Made by a program: the position numbers and the translations under genes. Of a DNA stretch of 64,000 nucleotides, positions 16,495 to 24,870 are shown in pieces (position 1 is the stretch's first letter; each line of letters opens with the position of its first letter). The notes beneath the pieces are model-generated. The model worked only from the letters and a program-made list of their open reading frames with translations, searched no databases and was not told the DNA's origin. The stretch is from Ewingella allii (GTDB lineage: Bacteria > Pseudomonadota > Gammaproteobacteria > Enterobacterales > Enterobacteriaceae): the NCBI RefSeq assembly GCF_044430645.1, contig NZ_JAWUDN010000002.1, positions 381,080 to 445,079 on the forward strand, in the 5' to 3' direction.

Positions 16495-17199
16495 ATGACC
16501 CAGCTGAACCACTTTGGACAACCCGTCGGCGATGAACTGCCGGGCTGGCAGCCTCGCGAACTCCCGCAACGTATTCAACTGGATGGCCGTTTTTGCCATT
16601 TAGAGCCGCTGAGCGTGGAGCGCCACAGCAAAGAGCTATTTGAGGCCTGGCATGCCATCGACGATGGCCGCGACTGGACCTATCTCGCCGTTGAGCGCCC
16701 GGCGACGCAGGCCGAGTGCGACACTTTTATCGCCGCCAACGCCGCCAGCAAGGATCCGCTGTTTTACGCCGTGGTGGATAACGCCACGCAGCGCACCATT
16801 GGCAGCGTCGCGCTGATGCGCATCGACCCGGTCAACGGCGTGATTGAAATTGGCTGGGTGAACTGGTCGCCGCTGATGAAGCGCAGCAGCCACAGCACCG
16901 AAGCCATTTATCTGCTGCTGAAATACGTGTTTGACGGCCTGAATTATCGCCGCTGCGAGTGGAAATGCCATAGCCTGAACGCGCCGTCCAGCGCCGCCGC
17001 CAAGCGATTTGGTTTTGAATACGAAGGCACTTTCCGCCAGGCAGTCGTTACCAAGGGCCGCAACCGCGACACCCAGTGGTTCTCGATTTTGGACAGCGAA
17101 TGGCCAGCGCGTAAGGCCGAATTAGAGCAGTGGCTGAGCGCCGACAACTACGATGCCGACGGCCAGCAGAAACAGCGTTTAGAAGCCTTCAGAAAATAG
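16495..17199 (+). CDS. GNAT family N-acetyltransferase (RimJ/RimL-like)
   Basis: 234-residue acetyltransferase. The C-terminal half has the signature stretch WKCHSLNAPSSAAAKRFGFE followed by YEGTFRQA, typical of RimJ/RimL-type enzymes that acetylate protein N-termini or small amines. GGAATGAG sits close before the ATG. Single gene, convergent with the next. Substrate unknown. Confidence 0.85.
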   Translation: MTQLNHFGQPVGDELPGWQPRELPQRIQLDGRFCHLEPLSVERHSKELFEAWHAIDDGRDWTYLAVERPATQAECDTFIAANAASKDPLFYAVVDNATQRTIGSVALMRIDPVNGVIEIGWVNWSPLMKRSSHSTEAIYLLLKYVFDGLNYRRCEWKCHSLNAPSSAAAKRFGFEYEGTFRQAVVTKGRNRDTQWFSILDSEWPARKAELEQWLSADNYDADGQQKQRLEAFRK

Positions 17200-17204
17200 T
17201 CGGT

Positions 17205-17741
17205 TTAGCGTGAAGGCAGCAGCTGATTGATGTCTTGCCACGCATAAATCAGATTGTCGGAAAGCCACAGAGGGCCGGAATCGGTATAGCGTCCGGCCTC
17301 TTGGCCCCCGAGCGCCGTGTAGAAGTTAATGGCGGGTTGATTCCCCACCACCACGCCCAATCCGGCGGCGGTAAAGCCATGTTTTTTCAGGCGCTGGGCG
17401 ATTTCAGTTAACAAACAGCGGCCAATCCCTTGCCGTGCATACTGGGTATCGACATACAGCAGCTTAATCTCGGCCATCTCGCCAAACTGCGGATTGCTCG
17501 ACTCAGACGCCAGTGTGAACCCCACCAGTCGCCCGTCAATCTCAGCCAGCAAAGCAAACTGCCTTGGGGCCGGGTTGGCGAATTTGTCCTGCCAGAAAGC
17601 CAGACGGCGGGCTTCATCCAGTGCGTCAAACGCCTCGGCCGGTGCTAATTCACGATAAGTTTCGCGCCATACGGCCACGTGCAGGCGAGCCAGTGCGGCC
17701 GCGTCGGATGCTCGTGCATCCCTGATAGCCAGAGTCGTCAC
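17205..17741 (-). CDS. GNAT family N-acetyltransferase
   Basis: 178-residue acetyltransferase. N-terminal ATLARLHVAVWRETY-like helix region, then the acetyl-CoA loop in YVDTQYARQGIGRCLL (Q/R-x-x-G-x-G/A motif) and GLGVVVGNQPAINFYTALG. GTG start with AAGGAT upstream. Ends six bases from the preceding convergent acetyltransferase gene. Substrate unknown. Confidence 0.85.
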   Translation of the reverse strand: MTTLAIRDARASDAAALARLHVAVWRETYRELAPAEAFDALDEARRLAFWQDKFANPAPRQFALLAEIDGRLVGFTLASESSNPQFGEMAEIKLLYVDTQYARQGIGRCLLTEIAQRLKKHGFTAAGLGVVVGNQPAINFYTALGGQEAGRYTDSGPLWLSDNLIYAWQDINQLLPSR

Positions 17742-17836
17742 AGGAAGATATCCTTTAGTTATTATTGGGTTTGGCTTTCGTCATCGAAAAGTCATCGCGC
17801 CAGTATAGACTGAGTCCCTCACTCAAGGAGACAACA

Positions 17837-18247
17837 ATGCTCACCGGTTTCAATCATTTGACCCTCTCTTGCCGCGATCTTCAGAGAAGCGTGCCCTTTT
17901 ACCGCGATCTGCTGGGCTTTAAGCTGGACGCCATCTGGGACAACGGCGCGTATCTGTCGCTACCCGGCCTGTGGCTCTGCCTGAGCAAGGAGCAGGTCAA
18001 ACCGCCGACGCCGCACGAGGAATACACTCACTACGCGTTCAGCATTAGCAGTGAGCATATGGCGGCGTTCAGGCAGAAGTTGCGGGAGGCTGGCGTGATT
18101 GAGTGGAAGCAGAACCGCAGTCAGGGCGACTCCTGCTATTTTCTTGACCCGGACGGCCATAAGCTGGAAGCCCACGACGGCAGCCTGCACCATCGGCTGG
18201 CCGCCTGTAGAAACCAGCCTTATGCCGGAATGACTATTTTCGACTAG
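17837..18247 (+). CDS. fosA: FosA family fosfomycin glutathione transferase
   Basis: Vicinal-oxygen-chelate metalloenzyme that opens the fosfomycin epoxide with glutathione. Start MLTGFNHLTLSCRDL at 17837 with AAGGAG upstream gives 136 residues; longer in-frame sequence upstream is not family-like. Metal ligands His7, His65 (YTHYAF) and Glu111 (HKLEAH) are present. YFLDPDGHKLE and the C-terminal RLAACRNQPYAGM are FosA-typical. Chromosomal copies are common in Serratia-, Klebsiella- and Enterobacter-like genera. The 3' end overlaps ada by 14 bases, tail to tail. Confidence 0.9.
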   Translation: MLTGFNHLTLSCRDLQRSVPFYRDLLGFKLDAIWDNGAYLSLPGLWLCLSKEQVKPPTPHEEYTHYAFSISSEHMAAFRQKLREAGVIEWKQNRSQGDSCYFLDPDGHKLEAHDGSLHHRLAACRNQPYAGMTIFD

Positions 18248-19316
18248 CCGCGTGGCTTTTATGCTCTTGATCGAGCAAGGCTTTTTTGCGCTCAACGCCC
18301 CAGCGGTAACCTGAGAGCTGGCCGTCGTTTTTCACCACCCGGTGACAAGGGATAGCCACCGCCAGCCAGTTAGCGGCGCAGGCTCCCGCCACCGCGCGAA
18401 CGGCCTTCGGCGCGCCAATCTTCTCGGCGATTTGCGAATAGCTCGCCGTGCTGCCGAGCGGAATGTCGCGCAGCGCCTGCCAGACGCGCTGCTGGAAAGC
18501 CGTCCCACGGATATCCAGCGGCAGGTTCAGCCCGGTTTCCGGCGCATCGACAAAGCCGACGATGGTCGCGATCCGCTGTTCAAACTCAGCATCTGCCCCC
18601 TGTAGCACGGCGTGCGGGAAACGCTGCTGAAGCGACTGCACCAGCGCGTCCGGGTCATCCCCCAGCAAAATAGCGCAGATCCCCCGCGCGCTTTCAGCCA
18701 CCAGAATATGGCCCAGAGAGCACTGGCCGACGGCGAACCACACTTCGACATTTCGCCCGCCGTCTTTGAAGGCTTTTGGCGTCATGCCCAAGGTCGCCGT
18801 GGCATTCTCATAAAACCGGCCATCGGAAGCATAGCCAGACTGGTAAATCGCATCCGTTACCCGCCCCTCTTGCGACAGGTTCTGTTGCAGGCGTTTGCCC
18901 CGCAGGGCCTGCGCATACTCTTTGGGAGTCACGCCAGTATGGGCTTTAAACAGGCGATGGAAGTGGTAAGCGCTGATGCCGACGTCGCTCGCCAGCTGCT
19001 TCAACGGATAAGGCTCGCTGGCCTGCTCTATCAGGCGACAGGCTTGGGCAATACGCTCGGCGTGGAACTGCGCCAGCGAGATCATACCCTGGCGGCAGCG
19101 TTTGCAAGGGCGATACCCGGCCTGCTCGGCGCTGGCGGCGTCGCCAAAGAATTGCACATTTTCAGGGTTTGGCTGGCGTGAGGCGCAAGACGGCGCGCAG
19201 TAGATGCCGGTGGTTTTCACCGCATAGACAAATTGGCCGTCGGCGGCAGCATCGCAGTTCACCACCGCCTGCCAGCGCGGATCGTTTTGCACATCATGTT
19301 TCGGATTGGCTGACAT
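18234..19316 (-). CDS. ada: Bifunctional Ada: methylphosphotriester/O6-methylguanine methyltransferase and regulator
   Basis: Repairs alkylated DNA and activates the adaptive response. The N-terminal zinc site has Cys40, Cys44, Cys71 and Cys74 (GIYCAPSCASR, RPCKRC). An AraC-type helix-turn-helix domain spans about residues 85-180. The C-terminal MGMT domain has the active site AIPCHRVV with Cys324. 360 residues, full length. No alkB follows, unlike in E. coli; the next gene downstream is convergent fosA. Confidence 0.95.
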   Translation of the reverse strand: MSANPKHDVQNDPRWQAVVNCDAAADGQFVYAVKTTGIYCAPSCASRQPNPENVQFFGDAASAEQAGYRPCKRCRQGMISLAQFHAERIAQACRLIEQASEPYPLKQLASDVGISAYHFHRLFKAHTGVTPKEYAQALRGKRLQQNLSQEGRVTDAIYQSGYASDGRFYENATATLGMTPKAFKDGGRNVEVWFAVGQCSLGHILVAESARGICAILLGDDPDALVQSLQQRFPHAVLQGADAEFEQRIATIVGFVDAPETGLNLPLDIRGTAFQQRVWQALRDIPLGSTASYSQIAEKIGAPKAVRAVAGACAANWLAVAIPCHRVVKNDGQLSGYRWGVERKKALLDQEHKSHAASRK

Positions 19317-19450
19317 AACAGACCTCTCTTGTTAGGCGGAGTGAAGCGCATTCAGTAAGGCCAGTCTAGCGCCACGCGCTTTCTCCTCCCCTCCGACTCT
19401 TGCTTTTTCATTCTGCACGGGTCGAGGCTGCTCGTCATTATGTCTGTCAT

Positions 19451-19478
19451 CCAACAGCCCTGATATCAGGGCTGTTGG
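19451..19478. repeat. Perfect 28-bp palindrome
   Basis: Two 14-base arms (CCAACAGCCCTGAT and its exact complement) with no spacer, between ada and the binding-protein gene. It lies just after the stop of the minus-strand gene, so it can form an mRNA hairpin, but no T-run follows. Either a terminator-like 3' structure or a protein-binding dyad. Confidence 0.7.
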
Positions 19479-19486
19479 GGTGAAGC

Positions 19487-20278
19487 TTACTGGCCTGCCG
19501 GGCGTTTTACCGCCATTTCTAAATTGCCAAAGTAGTGAGTTTTGATTTTCTCCCACGTGCCGTCGGCGATGATTTTCGTCAGCCCTTGGTTGAGCAAGGC
19601 TTTTACCTTGTCATCGCCTTTGCGCAGGCCGTAGGCGGAGCCGATGCTGAACAGCTTGTCGTCACGCACTTCCGGGCCGGTCAGGGCGAAGTCTTTGCCT
19701 TCCGGCTTGTTGAGGAAGCCAAAGGTCACCGCCACGCCGGGGCTGAGTGAGGCATCAAGACGGCCAGCAATCAGGTCCTGATAGATGGTGTCCTGATCGG
19801 CGTAAGCCACCACGTCCACCCCTTTCGGCAGCCAGAAAGTATTGGCGTACATCTCCTGAATCGACCCTTGCTGCACCGCCACGCGCTTGCCTTTGAGAGA
19901 CTCCGGCGTTGGCAGCAGCGGGCTGCCTTTCGGCGCCACCAGTTTGGTCGGGATGTGGAACACGAAGTCGCTGAAATCAATCACTTTACGGCGCTTTTCC
20001 GTCGCGCCCTGTGGCGAAATGAAATCGACCTTTTTCGCCATCAGCGAGGGGATCTCGGCATCGAAGCTGCTCACCACGTATTCGCATTTGACGTTAACCG
20101 CCTTGCAAATGGCGTTGGTGACGTCAATTTCAAAGCCGCTCGGGTTGCCGCTGGCATCACGGAACTGAAAAGGCGGGAAAGCCAGATCCGCGCCGACGCG
20201 CAGCGTCTCACCTTCGGCGTGCGCCATGCTGCTCATCATCAGGCCTAAAGCCGCCAAAACCAGTGTTTTTCTCATCAT
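19487..20278 (-). CDS. Periplasmic binding protein, amino-acid ABC transporter family 3
   Basis: Exported solute-binding protein of 263 residues. Signal peptide MMRKTLVLAALGLMMSSMAHA, then ETLRVGADLAFPPFQF, GFEIDVTNAICKAV and VDFISPQGATEKRRKVIDFS. The usual SxxxT ligand segment is altered to SPQGATEKR. Lies 21 bases downstream of the M20 peptidase gene in the same direction, so the two probably form an operon. A peptide- or amino-acid-derivative ligand is inferred from that pairing. No permease genes are adjacent. Confidence 0.85.
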   Translation of the reverse strand: MMRKTLVLAALGLMMSSMAHAEGETLRVGADLAFPPFQFRDASGNPSGFEIDVTNAICKAVNVKCEYVVSSFDAEIPSLMAKKVDFISPQGATEKRRKVIDFSDFVFHIPTKLVAPKGSPLLPTPESLKGKRVAVQQGSIQEMYANTFWLPKGVDVVAYADQDTIYQDLIAGRLDASLSPGVAVTFGFLNKPEGKDFALTGPEVRDDKLFSIGSAYGLRKGDDKVKALLNQGLTKIIADGTWEKIKTHYFGNLEMAVKRPAGQ

Positions 20279-20299
20279 TATGTTCTCTCTTTCCCAAGG

Positions 20300-21487
20300 T
20301 TATCGCTGTGAATGCCACTGTGAAAACTCTTCGCGCACCGCGCTGAGCATCGCCGGGTCCTGATACAAGTCGATCGCGGTCATCGCCAGCGCCTTGGCGG
20401 CCTGTAACATGGTTTGCAGCCCGGCCGGAGAGCCCGCGGCTTCGGCAAATTCCGGGGTATGCGGCAGCACATCGCCAATGCGCAAGTAAGGGTGGATGGC
20501 CGCCGTGATCTGGCTAACGTTGCCGATATCAGAGGAACCAATGCCGCCGCTGAGTGGCGGTGGCACCACTTCCACACCCAGTATCTCCAGGTTCTGTTGG
20601 AAGAAACCGGCCAGCGTCTGATTGTTATTGCGCTCGGCGTAGGTCAGCCCTTCTTCGATTTCCAGCCGCGCGCCGCTCATGTCGGCCGCCCCTTGCGCGG
20701 CGGCAAACGCTTTCTGTTTGACGATAGCCAGCCCTTTGACGGTGTTGGCGCGCATCAGGAATTTCGCCTCGGCATAGGCCGGAACGATATTGGTGGCGCT
20801 GCCGCCGTTAGTGATGATGCCGTGGACGCGGACATCATCGGTGAACAGCTGGCGCAGGGCGTTAATGCCGACGAAAGTGTGGATCACCGCGTCCAGCGCG
20901 CTGATACCGTTTTGCGGCGCCGACGCCGCGTGGGCCGCCTTGCCGTAAAATTTAAAGGTGGCATCGACACAGGCCAAACCGCCGCGCGTCACCATGGTTT
21001 TATCTCGCGGGTGGAACATCATCGCGGCGTCCACGTGGTCGAAATAGCCAAGGTTTGCCAGAATGATTTTGCCGCCGCCCTCTTCTTCCGCGGGTGTACC
21101 AATCACTTCCAGCTTGCCGGTCAGGGCTTCGCCGCAGGCTTTTAAAGCCAGCGCGGCGGTGATTGACGCCGCGCCGATCAGGTTGTGGCCGCAGGCGTGG
21201 CCCAGACCTTCCAGCGCGTCATATTCGGCTAAAAGTGCAAGGGTCGGGCCGGGCCTGCCGCTGTCGAAAGTGGCACGAAACGCCGTCGGCAGGTCGCCAA
21301 TGCCCTCTTCAATGCTAAAACCAGCGGCGCGCAGCGGCGCAATCAGCGCGGCGGCGGACTTCACCTCTTCAAAGCTCAATTCAGGATTGGCATGCAGGTT
21401 TAGCGCCAGCAGCGTTACCTCATCCGAAAGCTGGTCAACCGCGCCAATCACGCGATTTTTATGTTCTGTTATGGTGCAAAAAGCCAT
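20300..21487 (-). CDS. M20 family amidohydrolase/peptidase
   Basis: Zinc-dependent amidohydrolase of the M20D (aminoacylase/AbgB/hippurate hydrolase) type. The family signature GHACGHNLIGAA, the catalytic PAEEEGGGK segment and metal-binding His/Asp residues are present. The start at 21487 (MAFCTITEHKN) has CAGGGAAAAC upstream and gives 395 residues. It heads a two-gene operon with a periplasmic binding protein and diverges from a LysR regulator, suggesting uptake and hydrolysis of an N-acyl amino acid or related amide. Substrate unknown. Confidence 0.88.
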   Translation of the reverse strand: MAFCTITEHKNRVIGAVDQLSDEVTLLALNLHANPELSFEEVKSAAALIAPLRAAGFSIEEGIGDLPTAFRATFDSGRPGPTLALLAEYDALEGLGHACGHNLIGAASITAALALKACGEALTGKLEVIGTPAEEEGGGKIILANLGYFDHVDAAMMFHPRDKTMVTRGGLACVDATFKFYGKAAHAASAPQNGISALDAVIHTFVGINALRQLFTDDVRVHGIITNGGSATNIVPAYAEAKFLMRANTVKGLAIVKQKAFAAAQGAADMSGARLEIEEGLTYAERNNNQTLAGFFQQNLEILGVEVVPPPLSGGIGSSDIGNVSQITAAIHPYLRIGDVLPHTPEFAEAAGSPAGLQTMLQAAKALAMTAIDLYQDPAMLSAVREEFSQWHSQR

Positions 21488-21692
21488 GTTGTTTTCCCTG
21501 CCGTGGTGCAAAAAACCAAAAAATATTTTCGCCCGCCGCCGTGGAGACGCTTCTCAGAGCAGGACGAACACCCTCAGAAATAGGGCTTTTTGCCGAAAGC
21601 GTCCAATTGAGCCTTTTTATCTGTTGCGCTTATTAGCCAAAAATTATTTTATGGCTGAAGCATTTCATCAACAAACGGGGATCGGGGCGGCA
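21488..21692. promoter_or_regulatory. Divergent control region, M20 peptidase / LysR
   Basis: 205-base intergenic stretch separating divergently transcribed genes. By LysR-family convention it should hold the operator for the adjacent regulator. I could not pick out a specific T-N11-A box with confidence. Confidence 0.4.
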
Positions 21693-22562
21693 ATGAATGA
21701 AAAAGATTGGCTGATTCTTAGGGCGGTCTATCAACATAAAAATATCACCCGCGCCGCCGAGCAGCTTTACACCTCGCAGCCCGCGCTGAGTTATCGCCTG
21801 CGGCAAATTGAGCGCAAGTTGGCGATTCGGCTGTTCGCCGAGGGGCAAAAGGGGCTGGTGTTTACCGCGCAGGGGGAGTATCTCGCCCAGCACGCCCTGA
21901 AGGTGCTGGCGGATTTGCAGCAGTTGAAAATCACCCTGCACAGCATGGAGCGCGGCCAGCAGGGGGAGATCACCCTCGGCGTCTCCAGCAACTACGCGGC
22001 TTATCGCCTGCCCGCCCTGCTCAAACAGTTTCAGCAAACCCATCCCGGCATTCGCGTTCACGTGATGAGTGGCTTTAGCGAACAGATTTTCCAAAAGCTG
22101 TTGCGTAATGAAATCGACATGGCGCTGGTGAAGGACGACTTTAGCTGGAAAGAGGGCAAACATTTGGTGGAGGAGGATGACTATTTTTTAGTGAACCGTC
22201 AGGATTTCGATTTCTCTTTACTGCCGCAAATGCCGCAGATAAAAATCCACCACGGCGCGCACGTCACCCAACTGATTGAGCGTTGGTGGAACGCCAATTT
22301 CTCCCATGCGCCGAATATTGCGATGGAGGTCGATAAGCTGGAGGTTTGTCTGGCGATGGTCGAGCACGGACTGGGTTATGCCATTGTCGCCAGCTACTTA
22401 CCTTTGGCCGAGCACCTTTATCGCCGCCCGATCACGGTCGATGGCAAAACGGTGAAGAACCGAACCTGGCTGCTTCACCGCCATAATTTGGACACCTCGC
22501 CGGTGATGCAGCCGTTTATCCACTTGATGCAAATGGCGCTGCACGACGAGGCGAGAAATTGA
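21693..22562 (+). CDS. LysR family transcriptional regulator
   Basis: 289 residues. The start at 21693 (MNEKDWLILRAVYQHKNITR) is followed directly by the winged helix-turn-helix AAEQLYTSQPALSYRLRQIE. In-frame sequence further upstream overlaps the peptidase gene and is not LysR-like. The effector-binding domain begins GEITLGVSSNYAAYRLP. Divergent orientation makes the M20 peptidase/binding-protein operon the likely target. Confidence 0.9.
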   Translation: MNEKDWLILRAVYQHKNITRAAEQLYTSQPALSYRLRQIERKLAIRLFAEGQKGLVFTAQGEYLAQHALKVLADLQQLKITLHSMERGQQGEITLGVSSNYAAYRLPALLKQFQQTHPGIRVHVMSGFSEQIFQKLLRNEIDMALVKDDFSWKEGKHLVEEDDYFLVNRQDFDFSLLPQMPQIKIHHGAHVTQLIERWWNANFSHAPNIAMEVDKLEVCLAMVEHGLGYAIVASYLPLAEHLYRRPITVDGKTVKNRTWLLHRHNLDTSPVMQPFIHLMQMALHDEARN

Positions 22563-22579
22563 ATCGCAGCAACTAAAAT

Positions 22580-23461
22580 TTAGAGGGTGACGGTACCGTC
22601 AATCAGCGTGCAGGTATTGCCGCCAATCCAAGGTTCACCGTCGATGTACTCCACCGCCACGCAGCCTTCGCGCTGGCGAATGGTGCCCTGACGCACCTGA
22701 TAGCGTTCGCCGGTTTGCGCTCCGTCCGGGAAGCCCTGAGACTTCAGCACCCGTGCCAGACAGGCGTTGGCGCTGCCAGTCACCGGGTCTTCAATCAGCA
22801 CGCCCTGCTCGATAATCAACGCACGCAGCTCATAATCCGCCGGGCCGTCCTGATCATGCAGGCCGAAGATCGCCAAACCGTGCATCCCTGACTTATGCAC
22901 GATCTCTTGCAAGGCGTCGGCGTCAAACTGCGCAGCCAAACAGGCTTTGGCACTCTCCATGCGCACCACCAGCCAACCCAGCCCCATGTTGACCGCCACC
23001 GGCACGGCGTCCTGCTGGCGTTTCGCCCCTTTTAAGGCTTTATCCAGCAGCGGCAGGTGCTCTGCCGCCAGTGCTGACAGGCTGGCAGGGGGCGCACGGA
23101 AGGCCAAACCGCCCTCTTCCAGCATCTTGACCGGCACCAGCCCGACGCCGCACTCCTGAATCAAATGACCGGCGTTTTTCGGCTTCAGGCCCGCTTCCAG
23201 CAGCGAGTGCGCGGTGCCTAGGGTCGGGTGGCCCGCGAACTGGAACTCCGTGTCCGGGGTGAAAATACGCACTCGATAATCCGCCGCCGGGTCGGTCGGT
23301 TTAAGCACAAAAGTGGTTTCTGAAAGATTGGTCCAACGCGCCATGGCGCTCATTTCTTCATCACTCAGGTCGTCGGCGTCGAAGATAACGGCCAGCGGGT
23401 TGCCTTTGAGTGGAACAGCAGTAAAAACATCGACTTGCTTAAAGCGGCGGGTCTGGGTCAT
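22580..23461 (-). CDS. PhzF family isomerase/epimerase
   Basis: 293-residue protein of the phenazine-biosynthesis PhzF/YddE fold (two diaminopimelate-epimerase-like halves). The N-terminus FKQVDVFTAVPLKGNPLAVI and the catalytic Glu48 in NLSETTFV are conserved, as are GHPTLGTAH and EDPVTGSANACL. No phenazine genes are nearby, so this is a stand-alone member. True substrate unknown. Confidence 0.9.
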   Translation of the reverse strand: MTQTRRFKQVDVFTAVPLKGNPLAVIFDADDLSDEEMSAMARWTNLSETTFVLKPTDPAADYRVRIFTPDTEFQFAGHPTLGTAHSLLEAGLKPKNAGHLIQECGVGLVPVKMLEEGGLAFRAPPASLSALAAEHLPLLDKALKGAKRQQDAVPVAVNMGLGWLVVRMESAKACLAAQFDADALQEIVHKSGMHGLAIFGLHDQDGPADYELRALIIEQGVLIEDPVTGSANACLARVLKSQGFPDGAQTGERYQVRQGTIRQREGCVAVEYIDGEPWIGGNTCTLIDGTVTL

Positions 23462-23550
23462 GAGAGATCCTGTCTAAAGTCAGCGATTAAAAATCCACAT
23501 TCAAAGCAGTGTTCTATGATTACTGCATCCGAAAGTCAAAAGAGACTTGT

Positions 23551-24870
23551 ATGTCCACCATGCCATTTATGTCTAAAAACAGTGAAAAGAGTACAGCAGT
23601 TGACCTGATAGGGGTCGGGATTGGGCCTTTCAATCTGAGCCTCGCGGCGCTGGCAAAAGATTCCGGCAAAGTGCAAAGCCATTTTTTCGATGCCAACGAC
23701 GCCTTCCGCTGGCACCCCGGCATGTTACTGCCGACCGCCACCATGCAGACCTACGTGTTGCAGGATCTGGTGACCACCGTCGCGCCGCGCAGCGAATTCT
23801 CATTTATCAATTATCTGGTGGAGCAGAAGAAGATTTATCGCTTCCTCGCCACCGAGCAGCTGATCATCAGCCGCGATGAGTTCTCTGACTACCTTCAGTG
23901 GGCCTGCGATCGCATCGACAATCTGCATTTCTCCCAGCCGGTAGACGCCATCGACTTTGACGACGCCACCGAAGAGTTTGTGGTGCATACGCCGCAGGGC
24001 GACCACCGGGCGCGCAACATCTGTCTGGGCACCGGCCACGCGCCGTGGGTGCCGAAAAGCGCCCGCGCGGCGCTGGGCAAACAGTGTTTCCACGCCGCCG
24101 AGATTGAGCTGCGCGAGCATGATTTTACTGGCAAAAGAGTGATGATTGTCGGCGGCGGCCAGAGCGGCGCTGACATCGTGCTCAACGCCCTCGACGGCCA
24201 CTGGGGCGAGTTCGCCGAACTGAGTTGGCTGTCGCGCCGCCCCAACTTCCAGCCGCTGGATGAGTCGATTTTCACCAATGAGTATTTCACGCCGGAATAC
24301 GTGGATTACTTCTACACCCTGCCGGAAGAGATCCGTGAGCGGGAGATTCAAACCCAGAAACTGCCTTCCGACGGCATCAGCTACCACACGCTGGAAGCCA
24401 TCTATAAGCAGCTTTACCACAAGTTTGACGTGCTGCATCAGCCGCGCAATGTGCGCCTGTTCCCACACCGCGCGCTGGACGCTATCCGCCAGCAGGCCGA
24501 CGGCAGCTATCGCCTCCAGGCCTTGCACGGGCTGGAAAATGTCGAGGAGCATTTCGACGCTGACGTGGTGATTCTGGCTACTGGCTACCGCCCGGCCCTG
24601 CCGGACTACCTCGCGCCGCTGCTGGATCGCATTCCCTATGACCGCGAGCAGCACCTGCCGCTGCGGCCTAATTTCAACCTGCAATGGGAAGGCCCGGCCA
24701 ACAACCGCATTTACGCGGTAAACGCTGGGATCCATAGCCACGGCAGCGCCGAAGGCCAGCTAACCCTCACCGCGTGGCGCTCGGCGAAGATCCTCAACCA
24801 CCTATTGGGCGAAGCGCATTACGATCTCAGCCCCGGCCCGTCGCTGGTGCAGTGGTGGAGCGGCAACTAG
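23551..24870 (+). CDS. SidA/IucD/PvdA family lysine/ornithine (diamine) N-monooxygenase
   Basis: Flavin N-hydroxylase of the type used in hydroxamate siderophore synthesis. FAD-binding DLIGVGIGPFNLSLAALA, the family block FRWHPGMLLPTATMQTYVLQ, the NADPH-binding VMIVGGGQSGADIV and the C-terminal ATGYRPALP are intact. The start at 23551 gives 439 residues. No siderophore synthetase, acetyltransferase or ferric-siderophore receptor gene is adjacent, and I see no clear Fur box upstream, so its pathway is unresolved. Its last 4 bases overlap the convergent CYTH gene. Confidence 0.88.
   Translation: MSTMPFMSKNSEKSTAVDLIGVGIGPFNLSLAALAKDSGKVQSHFFDANDAFRWHPGMLLPTATMQTYVLQDLVTTVAPRSEFSFINYLVEQKKIYRFLATEQLIISRDEFSDYLQWACDRIDNLHFSQPVDAIDFDDATEEFVVHTPQGDHRARNICLGTGHAPWVPKSARAALGKQCFHAAEIELREHDFTGKRVMIVGGGQSGADIVLNALDGHWGEFAELSWLSRRPNFQPLDESIFTNEYFTPEYVDYFYTLPEEIREREIQTQKLPSDGISYHTLEAIYKQLYHKFDVLHQPRNVRLFPHRALDAIRQQADGSYRLQALHGLENVEEHFDADVVILATGYRPALPDYLAPLLDRIPYDREQHLPLRPNFNLQWEGPANNRIYAVNAGIHSHGSAEGQLTLTAWRSAKILNHLLGEAHYDLSPGPSLVQWWSGN

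Noticed and set aside
21063..21692. Long N-terminal extension of the LysR gene
   Set aside because: The extension overlaps the peptidase gene and its promoter region; the LysR fold starts right at 21693.
23462..23550. Fur box before the N-monooxygenase gene
   Set aside because: No stretch resembling GATAATGATAATCATTATC could be found.
23800..24741. 313-codon minus-strand frame inside the N-monooxygenase gene
   Set aside because: Shadow frame in GC-rich coding DNA. The plus-strand frame has intact FAD and NADPH motifs.
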